Translations under genes and position numbers: made by a program
Part shown: positions 1 through 10,476 of the stretch, piece by piece
Layout of the letters: each line of letters begins with the position of its first letter
Position numbering within the stretch: the first letter of the stretch is position 1
Notes under the pieces: model-generated
Database searches by the model: none
What the model saw: only the letters and a program-made list of their open reading frames with translations
Told to the model about the DNA's origin: nothing
Assembly: GCA_023853785.1 (NCBI GenBank)
Contig: JAJIRX010000602.1
Span: 62,001 to 126,000, forward strand
Direction of reading: 5' to 3'
Source: Psilocybe azurescens
Lineage: Eukaryota > Basidiomycota > Agaricomycetes > Agaricales > Agrocybaceae
DNA: 64,000 nt

Positions 1-1438
1 AGGACGAAATAGGATCAAACTTGATGCAGTTCGAGTCGGAAAAGTCGCTCCTGTTCAAGGGCATCCTTATAAGCCTGGCGCCCCAGACTTACCACAGCCC
101 TTTTTCCATATTATCTTATCTTCTACATCTACGTACACATGACTGCGATCCCCAACCTTTTCCTTTGACAGCGACTTCTCTCTGGATGTACCGTACACAT
201 CTGTAACCCAGTCAGTCGTTCAATCGATATATCGTGGTCTTGTCATTTTCTGCGTGACTCTCAGTGAGCCCTGCGACGCTGGACTTTCAATCGTCGACAT
301 TCTAGACATCTCACCATTTTCTACACCAATGCTGGGTGCTTAATGAAGTAACGTAAAACTCAGACTTTTAATGGGAAAAGTTAAATGCTACATACGCATG
401 CGTCTGCACACAGTCCGGGTGTCGCATATGTTCAAGTTTCTTATCTGAGCTTCTAAAAGTTTGACTGCTTTTGACATGACTCTGCGGCAGCGCCGGGTAT
501 TTATTTAAAACCACATTACAACGTGACTCGAGTTAATAAATTCCAATAAGATATCTGGTTAGATTTATGTCGTTTTTGGTATGTGTCTAAGCTGTAGCCA
601 TACAGACAGACAGACCATACGAAGTCTGTAGCTTCACAGATCACTGATACTGCAACAATGAAAAACAAAACGTCCAAAAACTCTCTCAGCTAAACTCTCA
701 CACATCTGACACTATGCATGGTTAGAGTGGGTGTTATCCTATTCTTTTCAATCATGGTAATGGCGTGCCTGGGCATGAGGTATGACTTCGTGTCCTGTGT
801 ATGTTTGGAGTCTATATTAGCCCATTGACTTGAATGATAGCTGATAGCGAACGAGATCTGGAGATTTCCCTAAAGCGGACTAGTGCAAATTCAATGACGG
901 GACCATCGCATAATCATGATCCAGTTGGAGCTCGTAGACCTTACAGAGTAGCGCTCGACTCCCAGGTATCACAGACCCAAACACGAACATACCTTCCTGT
1001 TCTTGCTTCAAATCATACTGTGAGTCACGTTCCGCATTCCGTCCGCGAGAAGACGCGCTACATAAGAACTCCCGGCGCTGACATGGGGTGATGTAGATCG
1101 TCGATGTCGAGGACGTTCCATGTTCTCTTTTCCCCTTAATTCGTCTTCCTGATGCATGTGTAGTTCCAAAGAGGACCACATACCCAAATTATTGGCTTAT
1201 ATGACATCTAATTTGGTCATTGCCTACTTTGTTCGCTCTTATCTCACAGGATGATCGGCGTCCTCCCGAGGTTCTTTTTCGACGGTGTATTTCGGAGAGA
1301 ATTTAAGTTGACACATACTATTTCATCGTGGGATTACAGACTGAACGAACTAGAGAAATGTACAAAAAGTCACCCGACGTTATCTGGTGTGTGATGAGTA
1401 CAAAATAGGATTTATCCATCCGATAGATATCAGATGAT
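1..1438. other. Intergenic, no gene seen
   Basis: No reading frame here has codon structure or motifs that I recognise. The stretch lies downstream of the P450 gene and includes copy A of the diverged repeat pair described separately. Confidence 0.5.
851..1220. repeat. Diverged repeat pair, copy A
   Basis: Several blocks recur in the same order at 11403-12278. The best is a 31-base block starting at 851 and 11403 (acgagatctggagatttccc and the 11 bases after it), identical in both. Later blocks match around 927 and 11489 (ctcgtag, agagtag, ccaggtat), around 1069 and 11621 (gcgctgac), around 1115 and 11667 (gttccatg), and at 1138-1220 and 12190-12278 (gttccaaagag, ctcccaaattattg-like). It is non-coding as far as I can tell. 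It may be an old segmental duplication or two copies of one transposable element. Confidence 0.6.
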
Positions 1439-3471
1439 TCACAAAGTCACTTCCTCCACAGTATCTATAATATCCTCAACTCCGTCAAATCTTGGAACAA
1501 GACGCAGTCTAAATGGAATAGGTGTGCGACCAGACAGGCCCTCATATTCTTCGAGAGATATTGGCTCATCAGGAAGGGCCTGGAAGTCGAAGGACCACAA
1601 TAAACGTGAGATCGCTAGCCAAAGTTCTCGTTCAGCAGCGGGTAGGCCAGGACAAATTCTCCTCCTGGGAAATGGGCGTCACTTATGGTTTTCTTATCAC
1701 AGGAATAAAAGGGCTTACCCTGCTCCAAACGTCCAGTGATCGCGGTCCATAACATTGGGAAGCTTTGCTGACTCACTGCAAGAGAGGTTGTCATCCACGT
1801 AGCGCTCGGGGTTGAATGTAAATCTTGAACGATATCAGTCGGAGCATATTCTGGGATAGTTGCAAAGGACGTACGAGTCTGGATACCGTTCCTCGTTGTG
1901 GTGTAGTGTATAACAGTTCAAAAGCACGACGGTGCCCTTAGGGATATACATTCCTTTGTATGCGAAATCTTCGGATGCGCAATGCGGGGTGGCAAACCAG
2001 AACGGTGCATGAACACGTTGAACCTGGGAGGACCCAGACTCAGCTCTAACTTAGCAAAACAACTGAACAGAAAGGAGAACACACCTCTTTGATAACGGCT
2101 TTTATAAATGGAAGATTAACTTCGTCCTCAAAGGTTGGCCATCGACTGCGTCCGATGACCTGATCCAACTCCTTTTGTGCCTTAGCAAGTACTTCTCGAT
2201 GGGACGGAATAAGTGCTAGAAACCACTGTATAATGCCGGAGGTCTGGCACCGCGTAACGTTGAGTCGAATTAAAAAGTACTTCAGCCAACTGGTCATCAT
2301 TGTGATGGTTTATAGGGCTTACCGAATGGACACCGCCAAGTGTGAACACGGCAGAAAGCATGCACAGGTCTTCCCAGTCCAGTTTCTCTGTTTTTTGATT
2401 ATCCAGGAGTGTTTTCACCAAGCAATCTGGTACCTCTTCGCCCGAAAGCATCCTGGACTTGAAATCCAAGATCATACTTCCGTAGACGGCGATGAGAGCA
2501 TCATGTAGCCTGCGGCCTCGTGTGCGTTTTTCAGATGGAAAATACTGAAGAATTTCGAAGAAGTCTACACAGTTTGACCAGGGCCCTTTGGAAAATGATC
2601 AACGGCGGTATCAACCAGAGGGATCTAATCTGGTGACTAACCAGTGAGATCCATAAATTCCATAGCTAAATCAAGGGCCTTAGAGACCAGAGGCTCGGAG
2701 GCAGACGTGGTGCGTATTCCGAACGACATGATGAGCATGTTACTGTTGCAACAGATTCCAGTTTCAATAGGCTTTCAATACCTCGTTTATCCGAGGGCAC
2801 CTACTTCAATGCAAATCTCCCAGCAAAATGGGCTGGATTAATAGGAAGTTTCCCTCGTAAACCCCTCGTCAGAAAGCGACTTGATCAATATGTGTGATTC
2901 GTAGTCCATTACAGAGGCATATTCTTCCATTGCTTTCGGGTTTAAGGCAATGCCAGCAAGTCTGCGATGTTGCCTCCTGTTGCACTCTATGTCAGCGAGG
3001 GTCGCGTTCGATATTAAGCATATATGAGGTCATTCATACCACTTATTTCCATATTCGGATGCAGTGATTGCACGCCCGTTGAGAATGATCTGGTTCTTCA
3101 TGAAATACTTCTTTCGGGTCGAGAAAATTGCCCCATTTATTACTAGAAGGTCCCTGGCGACGTGAGGGTCCGAGATCACTACAAATAGCTGACTCCCCAT
3201 CCAAATGGAGAATAGCTCCCCGTATTGCTTCGCCCAAGCATCAAGAGCTCTCTCTGCATATTTTCGAAGGAATGCGTAACATATGGGAGGACCGGGTGGA
3301 AGACGGTTTCCTTCTTTGTCGACAATTACATAGCGAAGAACAGCTGGCCTCATAAAGTAAGCCAAAGCAAGAAAAATAATGGTGGCCAAGATCTGACATA
3401 TATCGTGAGGTTATGTGCTGTGGAAAGCAAGAAATACCGATCACCTTTAACACGAATTCTAGGCTAAGCAT
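1439..3471 (-). CDS. Cytochrome P450 monooxygenase (spliced)
   Basis: A heme-thiolate monooxygenase of about 500 residues, expected on the ER membrane facing the cytosol. The first exon (3445-3471, MLSLEFVLK) joins over a 52-nt intron (3393-3444) to a hydrophobic anchor ILATIIFLALAYF, followed by the proline hinge RLPPGPP. The I-helix/J region lies near 2100-2350. The ExxR motif (E-V-Q-R) forms across the next intron. FNPERY follows after a 52-nt intron (1823-1874), which removes an apparent in-frame stop. The heme-binding motif FGAGRRICPG is split by one more intron near 1690-1740. The C-terminus ends at 1439. All hallmark motifs are present, so the gene looks intact. Substrate and CYP family cannot be told from sequence alone, and no tailoring enzymes sit beside it. 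Confidence 0.88.
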
Positions 3472-5507
3472 GTTTAGAGCTTTGGGAAACTGGGATGTTG
3501 AATGAGTTCTTGGCCTTTTTATGAGGATTGAAATGGTTGTGTATCAATGTTAATATACTTAGCTCTTTGTATTGCTGTTGCTGGAGACGCACGCAGTCTC
3601 GGTTAGGAAATATAGTGACAAGCAAACCGAGGTGGTATCTCCGTAAGGTCTAATCCTAGTATGAAGCTAAAATGATGCAAAAATGATGCCTATACTAAAT
3701 ATGGTGTTTGGGAAGTAATTCAGACCCCAAGGTTACACTATAAAAATAGATAATTGGTGAAGATGAACCACCCATCCTGGTCAGGATTCTCTGTTCAGCC
3801 AAGTATGGGAAAAAGAGCTATAGTGGGAATTCATTAATTTAACTAAGATCGTGTTGGTTGGGTTCCTGGAGTTAGGATCATCAACAATTTTAAACAACCT
3901 TTTTCATTTCAAGCGTCTATGCAACTATGCGAGCTCAGGATTAATCGATCCACACTTAACTGAAATTTCCAGAAATGTCTCAAGAAACTCAGACAGACTT
4001 TTTTTCAATCTCACTCCAGACTAGTCGCAAAAACACGACTTCCGAGCCACGTGTTGTCGTCGCAAACCGTTTATCACCTCACGGGTCGCCCAAGAGTACA
4101 TTATCGTCGATTAATTGCAACCTAACAGTTTTACCCACAGCAGATCTCTCACAAAAGCTCTGACTTTAAAGTATTCGAAGCTCAATCTTCTTGGGAACTT
4201 GATCTTTGATTGATTCTGAATTGATTCTGATCTACTTTCATTAGAATTCGAGATAAGTTGTTCTAAATCTGTTGCTCGATATCCCACATACAGAATACCT
4301 GATGCGCTCAGAGGCTCTCTCTGAAGGAACTATCTAAGCTTAATAAAATAAATTGAATATGGCGAAGCTACTACTGAGGTATATTGCCCAAACAAAGTGT
4401 TTCAAATCCTACAACGACGGACTACTAGAAAGAAACCTCTCCGGATACGAGGACCAGGACGACAACTAAAACATCGACAATCATGAAATCCCGACCGACA
4501 CTGACACTACGCCGACGGCGACATCAAGAGAAGACTACAACAACCCCGCCCGCCCACCTAAGACCTACCGCTCGACCTCCTAACTAACCTTCACCCATCT
4601 TAATAGACGTAGCCATCGCTTGACTCGCGGAAACCCACCCAAAAACACAGAACATCCGCAGACGAGAACCGAGCACCGATACGGTCACAAGTGCCTTCCA
4701 AGTAATTGGACGGGCGCGCCGGAGCAGAAAAGATAAGGAAGCAAAGATATATCATAGGATAGAATTTACAGACTCACCGGCTTAAGAGGTGGGCCCCCAA
4801 ACGGCAGCGGAACTGCCGGGCCTAGCAGGGAGACGTGAGGGCCCTCTGAGGTGCTGAGGGCAACCAAAGACGAAGTGGCGAGTGGCCCAGGAAGACTGGG
4901 ACAAAATCTTATAGGTAAGTAGATACAAAGCCAAGGAAGGGGACCGCCCCTCAGAGGCTATAAAATAACAAAAAAATAAAAAAAAGCTTAGTAAAGACTC
5001 CAAAGGGGTCCAATTCACAGACGTCTTCATGGCTTCTGATTCAACTATATAGTCACGGTCACGATTCGCATCCCTCTAAGGCTTCGAGGGGGAATTATTA
5101 TTCTCAAAAAACACAACTTTAGGTTAGAACTGAATAGGACTAATGCGGAATGAAGTTTAAAATTGTCGTTGTGACCAAGCATTGTTCACCTGCCTCCCGC
5201 GGTGAACCACTTAATCAAGACTGGCGCCGGTAATCTGGGCCATTTGCACGCGTGAGTCTTACGGTCGATGTCGATTAACGTCAACGTATCTGATCTTCTC
5301 AAGGGATCATATCATGGTTGCTTCCTGTGATTTTCAGCGGTATCCTCGACCACGGTTTAAAAGATATTACTCAATGCAATCGGGACCAGGGATAAATAAA
5401 TTTTACAGCAAACTTAAACGGCGTAATTACTAACTATTTTTGCATTTTTATGTCGTACTCAAATCATGCAGACGAAATACTAAAATCATGGAGACAAAAA
5501 TGAAGCC
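3472..5507. other. Intergenic spacer
   Basis: About 2 kb between the P450 promoter and the 3' end of the globin gene. No intact gene was seen. The part from about 4380 to 5100 differs in composition and is listed separately as a possible retroelement relic. Confidence 0.45.
4380..5100. mobile_element. Possible degenerate retroelement or LTR relic
   Basis: From about 4440 to 4690 the plus strand turns C- and A-rich and T-poor. It reads as a hydrophilic, Asp/Pro/Thr-rich coding-like stretch interrupted by stops, unlike its AT-rich surroundings. It is followed at 4770-5090 by a G-rich block with short inverted repeats (ggggaccgcccc) and a purine run (cgagggggaatta). This mix resembles a decayed gag region plus LTR of a Ty3/gypsy-type element. 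I found no protease, reverse transcriptase or integrase motif and could not define two LTRs, so this is a weak call. Confidence 0.22.
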
Positions 5508-6264
5508 TCAGGCCTCAGAAGCAGCGGCTGCGAGAGCTTCAGTCTCCGCAATATAATGTCGTGCAAAAGATCATTTTGGATCCAGACAACCTGTAGATTA
5601 AAAGGCAGATTAGCTAACTTTGCAGGAGTTGAGAAACGGTTCACGGGGTTACTTTGTTCACTGCCCTCATAACAGCATTCTTTGTGTTGATATCGAGGTC
5701 GGGATGAGTGATAACTGCGTTGATAAGAATGTCCTGAACGTATCCAAGAAGGATGCCCACAGTGAATATATTCAACTCTAAGAGAAGGCTTGGTCTTTCT
5801 GCAGCATCGGCGGATCAGTCAGTAATTTAAAATAGTACGATATCAATGAGAAAAGTAACATACCGGTGTACGAATCCTGATTGTCCGGTATGCATGAGCC
5901 CGACTTTATTCAGGTACTCCCAACTTGAGGGCTTCGAGTAGTCCAAGGTCACCAGTTTGACCAAGTATCCAGCTAGAAAGTCTTTTCGAAACTTGATCTG
6001 AGGGTGCTCCAACGTGAGGTCCGATGCATGGGTAGGGGTAACACCTTCGTAGCCCGTTTGTCGGGGTACAAAGGACTTGGCGGTGACGTCGAAGGAAAGA
6101 AGCTTCTTGTAGACAGCATCGACGACGACTGGGACGAGTGGTCCAACGACGGGTGCTGAGGCATGAAGAGCGGCAGCATCCTCAGGAGTGAACTCTATGA
6201 AATCACGGAGATATTGGATGCGAGTGGAGAGGTCATTGAGAGATTCTTCTGAGATATGTTGCAT
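5508..6264 (-). CDS. Protoglobin-like (globin-sensor domain) protein, frame broken twice as read
   Basis: A small heme-binding globin of the protoglobin/globin-sensor family, found as stand-alone cytosolic proteins in fungi; its physiological role is not established. I start it at MQHISEESLNDL (6264), as in relatives, not at the upstream in-frame Met at 6336. Exon 1 runs to MHTGQSGFVHR near 5863 and carries the family blocks FVPRQTGYEG and HPQIKFRKDFL. After a short intron the frame reads KTKPSLRVEYIHCG and must then shift to give ILLGYVQDI: one extra base in the CCC at 5756-5758. The last exon reads VVWIQND and must shift back to give FARHYIAETEAL: one base too few in the AAAA at 5565-5568. 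The two changes compensate, so this is either a damaged gene or sequencing error. Confidence 0.75.
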
Positions 6265-8979
6265 CTTGAACAATTGGAAAAGGTAGGCAGTGAATATGTT
6301 TGAATTCTCGCTGGAGAGAGCTTTGTGGTCAAACAAGTCGATGCTTCGCGCGTTTAAGTACGAAAACTTGAATGAAGCTTAAATTAAATCCCGTGGGAGG
6401 GCTGGTGAGGGTCTGATCTTTTAAATTTACCTCTGTCGCATTGGCTGGATCAAACAAAGTGTCGAATCGTTTCTTGAAAATGATCGCGCGCTTGTCGCAA
6501 ACCAGAAACGAATTTATGTTCCCACATTTGGGATTAACGCAGACGCGGACGCGTGAGGCCTTGAGGTCCTTATGTTACGTCTGTATTTTCCTAGTGCTTT
6601 CGATACAGTACAAGTAGGTTGCAAGTAAGTGGAATGTGTCCTTCAAGCGTTCATTTAAAAACCCTTCTTTTTGATATCAGAACCTCGTTCACAACCAGAA
6701 CATTCTGTTTTATATGCTACAAAGTGATTGCTATTCTTGTTCCATTTTTCTCATTCTTTTTGTTGAATATGTGTTGTCTCTCTGTTCCCACTTTGGATAT
6801 GCCTTTAGTTATTTTACCCCGGCCCAACTATACAGGACTTATCTGGACACATTCCCACAGGATTTAAAGTAGTAGCCTGACGTGGTATCGTCTAGTGAAT
6901 CTATGGACCGCGACTTGATCTCAGCTCTTTATTTTGGATCATAAGCTTGCGAAAAGGTCTATTGCTGAGGTTTATACATCAACCGCATACATATCTATAA
7001 GTACTCATCCGAGCGCATTCAAAACACAGCCCAGGTACACCTGTGAGATGCCAGAGTAGAAGGGAACGTCTTTCACACCCGCAGAAAAAACTATACATGA
7101 AGCCTTCAAAAACTGGTCGACCGATAGCTTATGCATCGCAGTGCATTGAATTTCTAACAATTTTGAACCGTTTCTAACATTTCTAATACAGTGAACAATT
7201 GATTTCTCACATGATAACAAATATGTGGTGCATGTTACTAACATTTGTTAGAAACCAATCTTGAATTTCTCACCGTACCCTATACCCTACAGAGGATACG
7301 GTACAGAGGCATTAATATGAGGTGATCGATGCTCGCGATCGTGTCGTATCGGGGGTATGAGATGAGTCCACGTAATCACAACAAGATTCCGAGCCATAAT
7401 TCGATGATGTTCTAAAGTACTCAAAATGATGCAAAGGTGGCAAAAATAGGTGGCTCATGAAAAGTAGCGCGGCTCGATAATAAATGTGGACTTCACACGT
7501 CATACGTTTGAACTCGTGTGCAACGCTTGCTTCCAAAATTTACTTGTGCGGTCTACTAGCACAATCTTAAATAGCCTTATATTTATCAGAAGGCTACACT
7601 ATAGAGAAAAACCATAATAGAAGATATTGAAACCGATCAGTTCGGTTTGCAAACCAGGAGGAAACCCAACGGAAACCAAGAGGGTATAAATTAGAGCAGT
7701 TCATCTTTGAAGTAGATCATCTGTTATACAGTTCATTCCTACACATCAGACAATAACTTTAGAAGCGAAGACCTTTATTCAGTATTCAAGTTCAAGCATC
7801 TGGGTTTAATAGACTCTTTCCCGTGAATGTTCACTTCCATCATTTCGCCGATCAAGTTTCGATCATGGGGTGTAGCTCTATATCTGTGATCACGCACACA
7901 TCAAATCAGAATCCACTGGCAGCTACTGGGGTATGTTTCAGACATACTTGTTTACTGTGCCATACCCTGCCATCTCAAGTATTCAGAAGTATCACGATCT
8001 CGCCTACGATATTCTCGCGAAATGATACGTACGTGCCCAAAATTTACGTTGCTCTCAGAGTATCGGAGGTTCATCATACCATTGGAATCCGGTTTTAACG
8101 TCTCATGTCACTCACAATTGGAGGGTTCGGTAAATTATTTTTTCTCGTAGTTCTCGCACCTTTTTGACCTCCTTGATTACTCCTTGAAACTTTGAAACCT
8201 CGTAAACATTTTGCTGCTCTGTTTAGTGTCTATTTCAAGCTCTCTGAGTGCATCGATGATTCAAATCTGATCATAAGTGTATACTTCGTAAATTGGAAGC
8301 ACATTTGGGCAGGACATGAAGGCGATCTCGACAGCTGATCTACTGCATCTGCCATTCTTTCCACAATGTAACTAAAAATCCGTAAACGAAAGCACATGCG
8401 CTCAGTATAGAGTCGCATGACACTGCAGTCTTTGCCCAGACGCGCTCTTGCCTGTGCTTGCCGGATTGTACCTTTCCCACACGCTTTTTGTAGATATAAA
8501 AGTGTTACGATACCAGGAGTTCTTATATGCAACATTCAAATACAGCTCATAGATTTGATTACAACTTGCTTCCTTCTGAGTTAGTATCCACAAATGATAG
8601 TCGCTTTTGGCTCCTCTCCGTTGAATCCGAAATGTTCATAATGTTATTGAGGGCCACGCTTGTGCGGAAATCAACGACGTTGGTTTTCTGCTCGAAGGTC
8701 AGATCTGTCAGATCTTCTCCTCGGCGAGCGATATCTTACTTACATTGAAATCCAACGATCTCCCTTCGGATCCAAATGAGACGCCCTGGTTCGTTCCTGT
8801 CTCGGGACTGATGCGGCTACCATCTCTGCTAAAGGTTTTTCGAGAGCTTAAGCTATGGATAGAGCATTAGGATCGAAGTAATCAATATGGAATAAACGCA
8901 CTTAGCCAAGAGGCAAATGATTCGTACTGGTAGCCCACATATAACGTCAGATTTCTGAACTAGGATTATGTTTATAGCC
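6265..8979. other. Intergenic spacer, 2.7 kb
   Basis: No complete gene was recognised. At 7140-7260 the word tttctaaca recurs several times in both orientations, as in a decayed DNA transposon end. At about 8653-8868 the plus strand has an open stretch of some 70 codons with protein-like composition (including NDLPSDPNETPWF and LPSLLKVFRELKLW) but no good start. It may be a gene fragment of unknown family. Confidence 0.4.
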
Positions 8980-10476
8980 TTACTTGCGCTCGTCTGGAAG
9001 GTTAAGAAAGTTTGGGCATAGTTCCAGCCCCCAAGGGTGACAAACTACGGAAAAGATAAGCTCAAAGATGGGCAGAAGATCGGAATTACGTACGAGAGAC
9101 AGCTGTATAATGATAAGAAGACTTATTGACCATTGACGAGGGGCATGTTAGTAGATAAAATTTCAGCGCTAATACGACAGACCTGGCAACCAAGGCGGTA
9201 GTTGTGATGTATAGAATGAGCGTGTTTACAATATGATTTGTTCTGTTCAACTAGAGTTAGAATATTCGGCAAAGTGTATGGAATACCCTCTGACATACCT
9301 AGCGATGCCCGTCCGGTGATAATGAAGGTAAAAGGCCTGAGATGTGGTAAGGATGATATCACAGCCCGCCAAACAGGCAAACCAGACGATGACAATCCAC
9401 TATTAAAGGAGGTATCAGTCTTATGTAAACAAATCAAAATATCTGAAAGACTGACTGCATACTCTCCGAGGTCTGTAAACGCTTCTGCGGAGAGTACAAC
9501 CACAGTGACTTTCATGCCGAAGCCTTTCGACACATAGCAATTTACATAGGTCTATGATTCAATTCAGTACTGCTCTCTCACCTAGGGCTCCCAGTGGTAG
9601 AGCTAACTGCAAGAGCAGTTCAGCTCAGTTACAAAATAAATGTAAGCATTGTGAAGGTCTCTTACAACCAATCCGCGTAAGATATAACGGTCCTTTCCAA
9701 TGACTGTAAATATCGATATATCAATTCCCATTAATCCAGAGAAGTGGACACATACGCAGACCAAGGCGATAGGCATAAAGTGTTTGAACCATATAGTCGA
9801 TTAACGTCTACGAGTGCGTTTTGTTGAGAAAATACCTCATAAATTGGGACAAACAAGAACCGGAGGATAGATTTACCAGCATCAGTATACTTGCCCCGAA
9901 CTCCCTAATGGCAAATCACCATCAAAACGTTACGCAGTCCACAAGTAAAAGGCTTACCATACAGGCACCAGTAAATGATCCGGGCTACCAAACGAGGCTA
10001 CCAGATAATAGTAAGACATTCTTGCCATAACAATACTATTGCCCTTAGATTTAATAAGATTCCTCTGAGTCAAAGGTAACGTGACCTACGTGTTGAATGT
10101 CTGGAATGTTCTGAAAAGGTATAGAGATAGAGATATAATGAAGCTGGCTTCAAGTCATCCAATTGGTTTCTTACACGGTTGTCCCAACCTAAGTAACGAA
10201 TCAGAGTTACAAAATTAATGTATTAACCCACTAAGGTATATGGCACCTACTGTAGCCTTTATACCACTTGCATCACTGGGAAAATTGCAGTAGTAGCGGT
10301 AAGAAAGAAGGCAAATCAGCCCGAGCCAGCTATATGAGGTTGAGCAAATCAATAATCTCCATGTATGCATATTCAAAAACAAGTACACACAACGAGGTAA
10401 AGAAGACAGAGATGAGAACAGGTGCAACAATTTCGCTCAAGAGCACAAGGTCGACTGCAAATGTGGCTGTAGCCAT
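8980..10476 (-). CDS. DUF6534-type seven-helix membrane protein, many introns
   Basis: An integral membrane protein of the large agaricomycete DUF6534/DUF6533-like group, function unknown, probably about 330 residues. It must be pieced together from roughly nine exons. Exon 1 begins MATATFAVDLVLLSE (10476), and a 5' intron joins FFTS to FWLGLICLLSYRYYCNFPSDASGIK, the typical TM1-TM2 loop. Later exons give MSYYYLVASFGSPDHLLVPVW, VQTLYAYRL (the family's FYAYR motif), VIGKDRYIL, then the diagnostic helix-6 block WIVIVWFACLAGCDIILTTS followed by QAFYLHYHRTGIAR, then NTLILYITTTALVA. The gene ends LCPNFLNLPDERK at 8980, matching the family's C-terminal KLY.N..L..LN.RK pattern. Each junction has plausible GT..AG ends, but exact exon limits between 9540 and 10210 are uncertain. 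Confidence 0.62.

Noticed and set aside
880..1179. Overlapping open frames on both strands
   Set aside because: They fall in the repeat copy, lack motifs, and are not conserved in the partner repeat.
1823..1874. Apparent stop codon interrupting the P450
   Set aside because: A 52-nt intron with GTACGT donor and AAG acceptor removes it and restores PDSFTFNPERY.
7140..7265. Repeated tttctaaca words as a transposon end
   Set aside because: No matching inverted partner or target duplication could be defined, so it is only mentioned in the spacer note.
1439..10476. P450, globin and DUF6534 protein as a biosynthetic cluster
   Set aside because: No backbone synthase, transferase or transporter lies nearby and the genes are kilobases apart.
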